A stretch of DNA of 64,000 bases from Pseudomonas sp. UBA1879 (GTDB taxonomy: Bacteria > Pseudomonadota > Gammaproteobacteria > Pseudomonadales > Pseudomonadaceae). Where the stretch lies: the NCBI RefSeq assembly GCF_002338065.1, contig NZ_DDHJ01000017.1, positions 1-64,000 of the forward strand. The letters are read 5' to 3'. Positions 51,897 through 60,189 of this stretch are shown piece by piece. Below the pieces are notes generated by a model, which ran no database searches, was not told the origin of the DNA, and saw only the letters and a list, made by a program, of their open reading frames with translations. The first letter of the stretch is position 1. Each line of letters opens with the position of its first letter. Position numbers and translations under genes: made by a program.

Positions 51897-52957
51897 AGTA
51901 AGTCATCGGCATCAAGATCATCGAAACCGTCAGTATCTGCTATGGACTGGATCATGGCGCAAATGTGCTGATTGATCCTGTAGCCATTCCATGTTCCGTT
52001 GTTCCCGTAACCGGTAGATGTAGCAACAATTCTGCCGTACTCGCGAGTAGCCCAGCAGAAGTCATCGCCGTGGTAACCGGGCAGCCCTCTGATCTCCTGG
52101 GCAATTTCAACGTACCGCACGAATTCCTTATCCGAACCTTTGCGCCGTTGCCACCATTCCGTTGGGGTGTAATAACAGGCAAAAGGAAGAACCGGCATGC
52201 CTCGTATGTATTCCATCGGAGCGGTCGGGTTGGTTGCGGCGTAATCCCCATAGACAATATTCGACTCTATAGCACTGGTATCGACCCGTGCTTGCCACGC
52301 AACATCGTAACAGGCGGAGGAGCGGGAGGTATTTGAGGCAGGCTTATCGATAGGGAAGGAGGTGCTCATCAGAACCAGTTTCCGTATCTGATAGCTGTTG
52401 AGTTGACGCAGCGATACATTGAAATCCGACCCTGAGGCAGTATTGGCCGGAGCGGTGGCACCGAAGTCCAAAATCACAGTCGCGGTGTCCGGGCGTTCAA
52501 GAGCATCCAGAATGGATAACAACCTGTTCCACGAAGTCGTAGTGGGCTTTTCTGGGCAGGTAACCCTGATAGCAATATGTGGGAAATCGCCCTGAAGAGC
52601 GAGTGCGCTTTGGATGACTGCTCGCTGGGGATCATCATCCACCCAGGACACCACTGGTATAACGTTCTGGTTGATACCTGCCACATCGGAGAAGAAGCGA
52701 CGTTTGTTCTCAAACGCGCCATGAGGATTGTGCAGGTCATTCGTAGTAATGAAGGCTTCAGCTACGTCTTTCGTTACTCTTGAAACGTCTAGGAAAAAAG
52801 GATGCTCAGTCCAATTCGCCAGGAATGTTTGTAGGTGTCTGTCCTCGTCACCCCGCATGTCTAGCAGCGGAGCTACAACGTCCCGCCTGTGGTCTTCCAG
52901 ATTTATCAGCGCCTTAACGTCATTCTGACCAACGCGCAAACAAGCTACGTATTGCAT
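51893..52957 (-). CDS. Beta family protein (sce7725/T4 beta-protein type)
   Basis: About 354 residues from the ATG at 52957 (MQYVACLRVGQNDVKAL), which is where family members begin; 18 upstream codons are doubtful. Matching blocks are VAPLLDMRG, the repeated barrel-like strands TATVILDFGA and KLVLMSTSFP, and an aromatic C-terminal part (CYYTPTEWWQRR, GNNGTWNGYRINQHI). The fold is likely a TIM-like barrel. The role is unknown but the family is common in phages and islands beside an sce7726 protein. Here the pair is convergent rather than in tandem. Confidence 0.78.
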   Translation of the reverse strand: MQYVACLRVGQNDVKALINLEDHRRDVVAPLLDMRGDEDRHLQTFLANWTEHPFFLDVSRVTKDVAEAFITTNDLHNPHGAFENKRRFFSDVAGINQNVIPVVSWVDDDPQRAVIQSALALQGDFPHIAIRVTCPEKPTTTSWNRLLSILDALERPDTATVILDFGATAPANTASGSDFNVSLRQLNSYQIRKLVLMSTSFPIDKPASNTSRSSACYDVAWQARVDTSAIESNIVYGDYAATNPTAPMEYIRGMPVLPFACYYTPTEWWQRRKGSDKEFVRYVEIAQEIRGLPGYHGDDFCWATREYGRIVATSTGYGNNGTWNGYRINQHICAMIQSIADTDGFDDLDADDLL

Positions 52958-53441
52958 CCTGCACTCCTTGCATGCTGTGTAAAAACGGCTTAGCCATCCC
53001 GCCGAGTGCACAGCGAGTTAAAGGCCCGAGGGTCAGCAAGCGTCGATACACAGGGCATATCGGCGCGTTGCGCAGCCACAGGCCTTTCGTGCTCCCAGCG
53101 AGACGGCAGGTGGAGATCTGAACGATAGCACTTGGCCAGTCAATAAAGGCGTTATTGTGTTATTTTTTGGCGATTCGCGGTGTGGGCTGGCCATTTCCGT
53201 GGATACCTGAGCATTTCCAGCCGCAGGTTCTGACTGCTGGCATAGCTGGAGCTTGGACGGCGTGCGCACTCGGTTCTTCAGAAGGAGATGGTGAGGATCT
53301 GAGGAAGGCGATCAAAATTTTCCATTCCATCAGTATGTTTGGCGTTGGTATACCTCATGTTGGCGCCTTGTACAGATCGCTTTTTCACCCACGCCGTCGA
53401 TAAAATAAAACTGTATTAACGCTAGCTGATGGGTGGTGTAT
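52958..53441. other. Gene-poor stretch of about 480 bases
   Basis: Only an 82-codon frame with a TTG start (53155-53403) is present, with no ribosome site or family likeness, so I leave it uncalled. The 3' half is AT-rich and probably holds the promoter of the next gene. Confidence 0.45.
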
Positions 53442-53732
53442 ATGGGTAGCCCAGATTACAAACGCGCTGGGTATATTGATTTATACAATAAAACACTGGC
53501 GAGACACTGTGACTGGGAGGTCGAGCTTTTTAACTCTCCTCACGATGGCCAATATTCATTGAAAGTCTTTCGCCTCGGCTCTAAAGAGGGATCTCAAAAC
53601 GATCATCTTCGATTCTTTATGGGCTGTATTCCACCAGAGACGCCCGTGGGGGCGCTCATCTGTTGCGGCTCGCTGTGCCTGCATTACTACAAGCTGGGTG
53701 TCTCGGAGGGTGGCGTTCCGGCCTCCATGTGA
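53442..53732 (+). CDS. Hypothetical protein
   Basis: About 96 residues from the ATG at 53442 (MGSPDYKRAGYIDLYNKTLA); two in-frame GTG codons just upstream are alternatives. The middle CDWEVELFNSPHDGQYSLKV looks like paired strands, then FFMGCIPPETPVGALICCG. AT-rich compared with neighbours. No family is recognised. Confidence 0.5.
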   Translation: MGSPDYKRAGYIDLYNKTLARHCDWEVELFNSPHDGQYSLKVFRLGSKEGSQNDHLRFFMGCIPPETPVGALICCGSLCLHYYKLGVSEGGVPASM

Positions 53733-53850
53733 TGCTCTGTTTTTTTGGAGTGCTGCTGGTGGCTCTACCTTGCGGGTTTCAAGGAGGTAGGCGGTTGTCC
53801 CGCCCAGCCAAGCTTGTCACTATGGCTGATTCTTTCAGACGAGAATCAGC

Positions 53851-54618
53851 ATGCGAACAGCACTTCACCGAGACACCCTCCAAACGCTGGATGCTGAGGG
53901 CTACGAAGACGCGTATGGCAAGCCCGTCGATCAATACGGCCATGAGGTCGCACGCCCTCCGGCGCTTTGCGAAGTGTGTAGGCAGGATGTGTTCCTTCGG
54001 GCAGAGCACAGCAAGAAGCGCACCCCCAATTTTGTGCACTTCGAGGGCAGCGCCTTCTGTCCGATCAAAGCATTCAACGGTGCGGCCTATCGCGCCCTCA
54101 ACCCGGTACCCGGCAACCCTGCTCACGCACAGGTTCTTCGCGCCGACTTTTTCGCAACGTGGCGGTATCACTGGCACGAGTTCGATCGCATCATCCATTT
54201 CGCCACCGTCGAGAGCTTCGTCAGCGTTCTGCAATACGCTGATCGGCATGGCATCTGGCATTACCGGGACATGCGCGTGCAAGATGTCCTGCCCGTGCTC
54301 CTGACACTCATGGACTTTCCTCCTCTTAAAAAATCCAAGGGATATCTGCGAGACTACGGCCTGCGGTTTCTTTACGTAGGCACTGTTGCCAATACAAATG
54401 AATATTGGAACCTGCCTGCGCATCAGCGGCATCTCATCAGGGCGAAGTATGAGTTTCCGGGGGGAACCAGGACTCTCCAGTCCGATAAAATTTCAGCTAA
54501 GCCCTTGGTTGTGTTCGACGCCGCTTATCTCGCGGCTCGATACGATTTGAATCCAAATAATCAGCCAGTGGCGCATGAGGTTGTTGTTAACGCCATGGCT
54601 AGGGCGTTTCGGGTATAG
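53851..54618 (+). CDS. Hypothetical protein with CoiA-like N-terminal Cys/His motif
   Basis: A 255-residue protein. The N-terminus ALCEVCRQDVFLRAEHS followed by NFVHFEGSAFCP has the C-x2-C ... H ... C spacing seen in the zinc-binding N-terminal part of CoiA-like nuclease proteins. The remainder (WHEFDRIIHFATVESFVSVL, LLTLMDFPPLKKSKGYLRDY) is not assigned, and no clear nuclease Asp/Glu-x-Lys set was found. It is probably a DNA-related protein of the island, but this is weak. Confidence 0.6.
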   Translation: MRTALHRDTLQTLDAEGYEDAYGKPVDQYGHEVARPPALCEVCRQDVFLRAEHSKKRTPNFVHFEGSAFCPIKAFNGAAYRALNPVPGNPAHAQVLRADFFATWRYHWHEFDRIIHFATVESFVSVLQYADRHGIWHYRDMRVQDVLPVLLTLMDFPPLKKSKGYLRDYGLRFLYVGTVANTNEYWNLPAHQRHLIRAKYEFPGGTRTLQSDKISAKPLVVFDAAYLAARYDLNPNNQPVAHEVVVNAMARAFRV

Positions 54619-54888
54619 ATCTAGACGGACTGTTTGGTTGATTTGGCCTTGATTGTTTGTTGAGAGAGCAAAGGGCTAAAGGGGCAGCAAGCGGAGCGCG
54701 CCAGGCGTGCAGGATCAAAGCCCGTAGGGCCAAGACAGGCCGGCGCAGCCGGGCGGCTTGGCTCGCGAGAGCCGGCCCGCTAGGGCACGCACACCGTTCA
54801 TACACACCGTTTACGCCGGATTTTTTCCAGCGGATCAGATAGGGTTCGACAGGTTGCACCGCATTGGAAGCGGTCGGGAGAGGAAGTC
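54619..54888. other. GC-rich intergenic stretch
   Basis: About 270 bases without a credible gene. It is rich in GGCCGG/GCCGGC-type words, such as CAGGCCGGCGCAGCCGGGCGG at 54735-54755, and could fold strongly. It ends in the GGGAGAGGAAG ribosome site of the next gene. Confidence 0.45.
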
Positions 54889-55770
54889 GTGCCACGCATC
54901 AGCACCGTCGATATGATGTTTTTGGATGTGCTCTTCGAGATGGAAGGCGGCTACGTCCTGGATTTTTCAAACCGAACCTTCTCTGAGTTTTTCGCCAGGG
55001 ACTTGGGTATCGATATCGATCATCCATCCTTCACTCAGGATGGCACCTCGAAGGGGCGCCGGCTCCGGTGTTTTCTCCGGTTGGCCGATGCCGCCACAGC
55101 ACGTCGCGCGCTAGAGGCGCTATGGAACTACCGCCAACGCAGGCAGCAGCAGCTTCGGAATGATGAGGCGGTCGTGGATGCGCACGGGCGATTCTCTGCG
55201 CTTTTGCGATCACTGGATTCTCCTGGTGGTGCGGACGCTGATCACCGAGCCCCTCCCTTCGCGACAGTGAGTGGGTTTGAACGGGATCAGCGTTTCCAGG
55301 CGCTACGGCAGGAACTCTTCGACATCCGAAACCTGGCACCGCAGGCGCGTGGATATGCCTTCGAATCCTTCCTGCAGAACCTCTTCGGATCGTCCGAACT
55401 ACAGCCGAGAGCGCCTTTCAGGTTGGACGGCGAGCAGATCGATGGCAGCTTTCAACTCGGTGGTGACACCTACCTGGTGGAGGCGAAATGGCTTCAGGGG
55501 GTTGTGGGCGTTGGGGAGCTTCATACCTTTCATGGCAAGGTTGATCAGAAGGCAGCTTGGACGAGGGGGCTGTTCATCAGCTATTCAGGCTTCACGGATG
55601 TGGGCCTGGAGGCATTTGGCCGAGGGAAGAAAGTGATCTGCATGTCGGGTGAAGACATTTACCTTGCGCTGGGTGGGAAGGTGCCAATTCGAGAGCTCAT
55701 AGAGCGCAAGGCGAGGATGGCGGCTGAGAGCGGGCGGACGTTCGTGCCTTTTGGTGAGCTTTTTCCCTAG
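54889..55770 (+). CDS. Mrr-like restriction endonuclease domain protein
   Basis: A 293-residue protein with a GTG start behind GGGAGAGGAAG. The N-terminal 110 residues look like a small DNA-binding helical domain (MMFLDVLFEMEGGYVLDFSN). The C-terminal half is an Mrr_cat-type nuclease: GYAFESFLQNLF, then GEQIDGSFQLGGDTYLVEAKW (Asp, Glu, Lys) and FHGKVDQKAAWTRGLFIS. It may cut foreign DNA on its own like a type IV enzyme. It is the last cargo gene, about 175 bases from the right core. Confidence 0.8.
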   Translation: MPRISTVDMMFLDVLFEMEGGYVLDFSNRTFSEFFARDLGIDIDHPSFTQDGTSKGRRLRCFLRLADAATARRALEALWNYRQRRQQQLRNDEAVVDAHGRFSALLRSLDSPGGADADHRAPPFATVSGFERDQRFQALRQELFDIRNLAPQARGYAFESFLQNLFGSSELQPRAPFRLDGEQIDGSFQLGGDTYLVEAKWLQGVVGVGELHTFHGKVDQKAAWTRGLFISYSGFTDVGLEAFGRGKKVICMSGEDIYLALGGKVPIRELIERKARMAAESGRTFVPFGELFP

Positions 55771-55914
55771 GTAGGGCAAGGTCTCCGGAGTTTTAGGGGC
55801 TTCATGGATTCAACCGAAGAATACTGGGTTTATTTACAGCTAGGATGTTGCCTTGTAGCTGTGCAATTTGTATAATGCACATATACCGGATTGGAAGGAA
55901 AGAAGCTGTTCTAG

Positions 55915-55925
55915 GCGTACAGTGC
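55915..55925 (-). repeat. Right subterminal inverted repeat of the island
   Basis: GCGTACAGTGC on the plus strand; its reverse complement matches the left block at 25793-25803 at 10 of 11 positions. It lies 20 bases inside the right core. Further inward, 55861-55880 is itself a dyad (GTGCA ... TGCAC around an AT-rich centre). Confidence 0.55.
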
Positions 55926-55945
55926 AATAAAGTGGGGTGAGGAGA

Positions 55946-56230
55946 TTCCTCGGCTTGCCGTACAACATCGCCGCGCTCGCGTTGCTGACCCACATGCTGG
56001 CGCAACAGTGCGACCTGATCCCCCACGAAATCATTGTCAGCCTGGGCGACACACACGCCTACTCGAACCACGAAGAGCAGATCGCCACGCAGCTGACCCG
56101 CACGCCAAAAAGGCTGCCTGAGCTGAAGATCAACCGTCGTCCAGAAAGCATCTACGACTACCGTTTTGAAGATTTCGAAATCGTAGGATACGACGCTGAC
56201 CCCAACATCAAGGCGCCTGTGGCGGTTTGA
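55946..56230 (+). pseudogene. thyA: Host thyA, 3' part, beyond the island
   Basis: The frame resumes with FLGLPYN and continues to the normal ThyA end (FEDFEIVGYDADPNIKAPVAV), 94 residues, stop at 56230. It joins in frame to the 5' part at 25217-25770. It differs from the island copy by many silent and some coding changes. A chance GTG at 55937 could start a short product lacking the catalytic Cys, so it should be inactive. Confidence 0.95.
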
Positions 56231-56560
56231 GTTTGATGGCTTGCACAGACTGACCTGTGGGCCGGCAAGCCGGCCCCCGCACAAAAGGCGGCACACGGTT
56301 TCAACTTCCCTATAAAAACGTGCAGCTCTTTGATGTTCTAACCAGTTAAACCCTAACTTTCGGTTCATTTAATTTAATGAAATTCTGGATTGTTGCAGTT
56401 ATGTCATAACTGTTTTGCAAGCCAGTAAACAAAATGCGTTCGATAGATATTTTCAATCCATCGACCGGCTATATTGCGTTTAATTCCGGGGTTTGTTTGT
56501 TCTATAGTCGGCGTCTACCTATAAGTCTTTAGCCTGACAACGCGTTTGGAATCACCCTCC
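56231..56560 (+). promoter_or_regulatory. Gene-free region upstream of cfa
   Basis: About 330 bases with no gene. The last 60 contain TCTATAGT at 56501, close to the sigma-S type -10 consensus CTATACT, about 55 bases before the cfa start. Stationary-phase control of cfa is known in Pseudomonas. The promoter itself is inferred. Confidence 0.45.
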
Positions 56561-57718
56561 ATGACCACGACGAACTTCAGCACTGATACTTACTCCAGCA
56601 ACTCCTCAGGTCTTTATCGCACCGCTGCAAAAATCCTCAACGAAGCCGGGATCCAAATCAATGGATCCGCCCCCTCTGACATTCGCTTCAATGGCCCTGG
56701 CGTTCTTGAACGGGCCTTCGCCCAGGGAAATCTTGGATTGGGCGAGGCCTACATGGATGGCCAATGGGACAGCGAGCACCTTGATGAGTTTTTTCATCGG
56801 CTGTTGAAGACGCGCATGACCGACGACGTCAAGCCGATACGCCTGTTGTTCTACGCGCTCATGGCCAGGTTCATGAACCGGCAGAACATCAAACGCTCCA
56901 AAACCGTCGGCGAAGTGCATTACGACTTGGGGAACGACTTCTACTCGAAGATGCTCGACTCGCGCATGACCTACACCTGCGGGTATTGGGAAAACGCGAC
57001 CACCCTTGAAGAAGCGCAGACTGCCAAACTCGACCTGATTTGTCGCAAACTGCAACTCAAGCCGGGCATGCGCGTGCTGGACATTGGCTGCGGCTGGGGC
57101 AGTTTCATGAGCTATGCCGCCGAACATTACGGCGTTGAAGCGGTGGGCGTGAGTATTTCCAAGGAACAGATTGCCTGGGCCAAGGAGCGTTACAAACACC
57201 TGCCGCTGGAGTTCCGCTTCCAGGATTACCGAGAGCTGGACGAACAGTTCGACGCCATTGCCAGTGTCGGCATGTTTGAGCACGTGGGTCGCAAGAACCA
57301 CCGGGAATACATGGAATTGGCGCATCGCTGTTTGAAGCCTGGCGGGTTGTTCCTGCTGCATACCATAGGCAAGAATCAGCGCAACTCCTACCCGGATCCA
57401 TGGATCGACAAATATATATTCCCGAACGGTGACCTGCCTTCAATCGGTCAAATGGGCGATGCCATGGATGGATTATTTGTGGTCGAGGATTTGCACAACT
57501 TTGGCGCAGATTACGACAAGACACTCATGGCTTGGCACGACAACTTCATGAGCGCCTGGCCGCAGTTTGAATCGCAGTTGGGCGAACGCTTCTATCGCAT
57601 GTGGCGTTATTACCTGCTGTCCTGCGCTGGCGCTTTCCGCGCGCGGGATATTCAATTGTGGCAATGGGTACTCTCCAAAGGCGGCGTGCCGCACGGGTAT
57701 CATCGCAGCCAGATCTAG
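56561..57718 (+). CDS. cfa: Cyclopropane-fatty-acyl-phospholipid synthase
   Basis: A 385-residue CFA synthase, which adds a methylene from S-adenosylmethionine across double bonds of membrane phospholipid acyl chains. The SAM-binding motif is VLDIGCGWGSFMSYAAEHYG (near residue 174). VHYDLGNDFYSKMLD and MTYTCGYW mark the active-site region, and VGMFEHVGRKNH and GGLFLLHTIG follow. It starts at MTTTNFSTD; a frame five codons longer exists. Length and order match the Pseudomonas enzyme. Confidence 0.95.
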   Translation: MTTTNFSTDTYSSNSSGLYRTAAKILNEAGIQINGSAPSDIRFNGPGVLERAFAQGNLGLGEAYMDGQWDSEHLDEFFHRLLKTRMTDDVKPIRLLFYALMARFMNRQNIKRSKTVGEVHYDLGNDFYSKMLDSRMTYTCGYWENATTLEEAQTAKLDLICRKLQLKPGMRVLDIGCGWGSFMSYAAEHYGVEAVGVSISKEQIAWAKERYKHLPLEFRFQDYRELDEQFDAIASVGMFEHVGRKNHREYMELAHRCLKPGGLFLLHTIGKNQRNSYPDPWIDKYIFPNGDLPSIGQMGDAMDGLFVVEDLHNFGADYDKTLMAWHDNFMSAWPQFESQLGERFYRMWRYYLLSCAGAFRARDIQLWQWVLSKGGVPHGYHRSQI

Positions 57719-57729
57719 GACTCAGCGTT

Positions 57730-57821
57730 GTAGACATGTGAGAGTGGGCTTGCTCACGAAAGCGGACTGCCGGGCATCATTGTGTGTCCATAGCTCGCAT
57801 TCGTGAGCACACTCACTCCAC
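57730..57821. repeat. Degenerate REP-like inverted repeat
   Basis: GAGAGTGGGCTTGCTCACGA pairs imperfectly with TCGTGAGCACACTCACTCCA. It is a diverged member of the chromosomal REP family, after cfa. Confidence 0.6.
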
Positions 57822-57851
57822 CGTTTTTCGCCATCTTTGAAAATGTGCACT

Positions 57852-57873
57852 GACTATCATGAAACCGATAGTC
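57852..57873. promoter_or_regulatory. Inverted repeat upstream of katA
   Basis: GACTATC (57852) and GATAGTC (57867) are perfect inverted arms with an 8-base spacer, about 140 bases before katA. CTAT/ATAG words resemble OxyR half-sites, though the spacing differs from the consensus, so OxyR control is only suggested. Confidence 0.45.
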
Positions 57874-58014
57874 AATTAACTTCCTCTATGCACCCAGTGC
57901 GGCATCACAATGAGCTTCTATCGAAGGTTTTCTTTATCGTTCGCCCATCGAACAGAAATTGGGCGGACTTGAGGAAGGGCCGCTCGGAAAAATGATCCCC
58001 GAGGAGAGAAGCGC

Positions 58015-59463
58015 ATGAGCAACAAACTGACGACCGCATTCGGTGCCCCTGTTGTCGACAACCAGAACATCCAGACCGCTGGCCCCCACGGCCCGGCGCT
58101 GTTGCAGGACGTCTGGTTCCTGGAAAAACTCGCTCACTTTGACCGCGAAGTCATTCCGGAGCGTCGCATGCACGCCAAAGGCTCAGGCGCATTCGGCACC
58201 TTCACCGTGACCCACGACATCACCCGGTTCACTCGCGCGAAAATCTTCTCGCAGGTCGGTAAGCAGACCGAACTGTTCGCCCGCTTCTCAACCGTGGCCG
58301 GTGAGCGAGGCGCTGCGGACGCTGAACGCGACATTCGCGGTTTCGCCCTGAAGTTTTACACCGAAGAGGGCAACTGGGATTTGGTCGGCAATAACACCCC
58401 GGTGTTCTTTCTGCGCGACCCGCTGAAATTCCCTGACCTGAACCACGCCGTAAAACGCGACCCGCGTACCGGCATGCGCAGTGCGGAAAACAACTGGGAC
58501 TTCTGGACGCAACTGCCTGAAGCATTTCACCAAGTCACCGTGGTCATGAGCGAGCGCGGCATCCCTCGCAGCTACCGCGAGATGCACGGTTTCGGCAGCC
58601 ACACCTACAGCTTCCTCAACGCACAGCACGAACGTTTCTGGGTCAAATTCCATTTCGTGTCCCAGCAGGGCATCGCCAACCTGACTGACGCCGAAGCGCA
58701 GGACCTCGTGGGCCGTGATCGTGAGTCGCATCACCGCGATCTGTATGAAAGCATCGAAAGCGGCAACTTCCCGCGCTGGAAGCTGTTCGTGCAGATCATG
58801 CCGGAGAGGGAAGCGGGCTCCTACCACATCAACCCGTTCGACCTGACCAAAGTCTGGCCGAAGGGCGACTACCCGCTGATCGAAGTGGGCGTGTTCGAGC
58901 TGAACCGCAACCCGGAGAACAACTTCGCTGACGTCGAACAGGCCGCGTTCGCGCCCTCCAACGTAGTGCCGGGTATCAGTTTTTCGCCGGACAAAATGCT
59001 GCAAGGCCGCCTGTTCTCCTACGGCGATGCCCAGCGCTACCGCTTGAGCGTCAATCACCACCAGATTCCGGTGAACTCGCCAAAAGCAGCGCTGCACGTC
59101 AACAGCTACCACCGCGACGGCCTGATGCGCATCGACGGTAACCGTGGCGGCATGACCTCGTACGAGCCCAACACCAAAGGCGCGTTTCAGGAGCAGCCGG
59201 ATTTTCGCGAGCCGCCACTGTCCATCGAAGGTGCAGCAGGTCACTGGAACCACCGCGTGGACGATGACTACTTCTCGCAGCCGGGCAACCTGTTCCGCAA
59301 GATGAGCCCGAAAGAGCAGCAGTCGCTGTTCGACAACACCGCACGTGCCCTGCGTGGCGTGTCGGCGCCGATCATCGCACTGCACATCAAGCACTGCAGC
59401 TTGGCCGACCCAGCGTACGGCGCGGGTGTGACTGAGGCGGTGGAGCGAATTCACCACGGCTAA
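58015..59463 (+). CDS. katA: Catalase, clade 3 (KatA type)
   Basis: A 482-residue haem catalase, the same length as Pseudomonas aeruginosa KatA. The distal His lies in ERRMHAKGSGAFGTF, the Asn in GNNTPVFFLRDPLKF, and the proximal haem Tyr region in LFSYGDAQRYRLSVNH. It removes hydrogen peroxide in the cytoplasm. GAGGAGAG precedes the ATG. It is followed by a strong terminator. Confidence 0.97.
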   Translation: MSNKLTTAFGAPVVDNQNIQTAGPHGPALLQDVWFLEKLAHFDREVIPERRMHAKGSGAFGTFTVTHDITRFTRAKIFSQVGKQTELFARFSTVAGERGAADAERDIRGFALKFYTEEGNWDLVGNNTPVFFLRDPLKFPDLNHAVKRDPRTGMRSAENNWDFWTQLPEAFHQVTVVMSERGIPRSYREMHGFGSHTYSFLNAQHERFWVKFHFVSQQGIANLTDAEAQDLVGRDRESHHRDLYESIESGNFPRWKLFVQIMPEREAGSYHINPFDLTKVWPKGDYPLIEVGVFELNRNPENNFADVEQAAFAPSNVVPGISFSPDKMLQGRLFSYGDAQRYRLSVNHHQIPVNSPKAALHVNSYHRDGLMRIDGNRGGMTSYEPNTKGAFQEQPDFREPPLSIEGAAGHWNHRVDDDYFSQPGNLFRKMSPKEQQSLFDNTARALRGVSAPIIALHIKHCSLADPAYGAGVTEAVERIHHG

Positions 59464-59481
59464 CGGTGGCTGTTGCACGAA

Positions 59482-59516
59482 GCCCCCAACCTGGCTGACG
59501 GGTTGGGGGCTTTTTT
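59482..59516 (+). terminator. Rho-independent terminator of katA
   Basis: GCCCCCAACC and GGTTGGGGGC form a perfect 10-bp stem around TGGCTGACG, followed by TTTTTT. Confidence 0.95.
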
Positions 59517-59539
59517 GTGCTCGAAACAAACGCGTTTCT

Positions 59540-59628
59540 TGTAGGAGTGAGCTTGCTCGCGATGACGTCGTATCAGACCCATCTTCATTCCCGAGATATT
59601 GCCATCGCGAGCGAGCTCACTCCTACAG
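59540..59628. repeat. REP-like inverted repeat
   Basis: TGTAGGAGTGAGCTTGCTCG at 59540 pairs with CGAGCGAGCTCACTCCTACA ending at 59628, with one mismatch. Confidence 0.85.
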
Positions 59629-59647
59629 GTCAGGCGTTCCTTCAGAT

Positions 59648-60106
59648 TCAATGCCCATGACTACGCCCCACATGTGAGTGCTCGACATCAGCGGCGACGA
59701 CGCTGCCGCTGATCTCGAGTCGATCCAGAATCCCGCAATGGTCCGACGCGCCCTCGCTGCAACGCTGTCGCAAATCCATCAGTTGCGCTTGCAGGGCTTG
59801 AAGGCTAGAAAGTCGTGCGCTGACGTGCTGGATATGCTCGTCGATCAACGCGTTCACGTTTTCGCATTGATCCTGTGGGCTGTCGCGCAAGGCCAGGAGG
59901 CTACGGATTTCATCCAGCGTCATGTCCAGACTGCGGCAGTTGCGGATGAAGGTCAGGCGCTCGACGTGTTCCTGGGTGTACAGACGGTAGTTGCCGTCGC
60001 TGCGCGCAGGCTCGGCCAACAGCCTTTCGCGCTCGTAATAACGGATGGTTTCCACCGGGCAGTCGGTCAATTTAGCCAATTCGCCGATCTTGAAAGATGC
60101 GCTCAT
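59648..60106 (-). CDS. cadR: MerR-family cadmium/lead-responsive regulator
   Basis: A 152-residue MerR-type regulator: N-terminal winged HTH (IGELAKLTDCPVETIRYYER), a dimer helix, then the metal loop with Cys in DQCENVNALI, QRCSEG and DHCG. The C-terminal His-rich tail (EHSHVGRSHGH) is typical of Pseudomonas CadR. It controls the divergent cadA by distorting the promoter at 60129-60159. Confidence 0.93.
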   Translation of the reverse strand: MSASFKIGELAKLTDCPVETIRYYERERLLAEPARSDGNYRLYTQEHVERLTFIRNCRSLDMTLDEIRSLLALRDSPQDQCENVNALIDEHIQHVSARLSSLQALQAQLMDLRQRCSEGASDHCGILDRLEISGSVVAADVEHSHVGRSHGH

Positions 60107-60128
60107 GTCACTGATCCCGTTTTGAGGC

Positions 60129-60159
60129 TTGACCCTATAGTGGCTACAGGGTGTTCACT
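60129..60159 (+). promoter_or_regulatory. CadR-controlled cadA promoter
   Basis: The -35 TTGACC (60129) and -10-like TTCACT (60154) are 19 bases apart, the overlong spacing typical of MerR-activated promoters. A 21-base dyad (60132-60152, outer arms ACCCTATAG and CTACAGGGT) fills the spacer. Confidence 0.85.
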
Positions 60160-60189
60160 TGGCAACACGCACACCAAGAGACTCCGTCG

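Larger units (their letters stand above)
25766..55950 (+). mobile_element. GInt-type genomic island integrated in thyA, 30,180 bp
   Basis: The boundaries follow from the split thyA: TTCCT occurs at 25766-25770 (left) and 55946-55950 (right), and removing what lies between restores thyA exactly. The left end carries ginA-ginB-ginC-ginD in overlapping order, the defining set of GInts described in Pseudomonas and other bacteria, and related in layout to the tnpABC genes of Tn554. Subterminal inverted blocks are present at both ends. The cargo is AT-richer than the flanks, has no REP hairpins, and contains many defence-like and unknown genes. No tRNA lies at either end and no conjugation genes were seen, so transfer would need help. 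I estimated the limits from the thyA break; the exact crossover within TTCCT is unknown. Confidence 0.9.

Noticed and set aside
53155..53403. 82-codon frame between the beta-protein gene and the next ORF
   Set aside because: TTG start, no ribosome site, no recognisable pattern. It could be real but is unsupported.
54657..54842. 61-codon basic frame before the Mrr-like gene
   Set aside because: Composition (Ala/Arg rich) reflects GC-rich intergenic DNA; no start signal.
25766..55950. Group I intron or intein interrupting thyA
   Set aside because: The insert is 30 kb with recombinase genes and cargo and its own thyA. No splicing architecture is seen.
58288..59529. 413-codon open frame on the minus strand
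   Set aside because: Antisense shadow of katA, with no family motifs.
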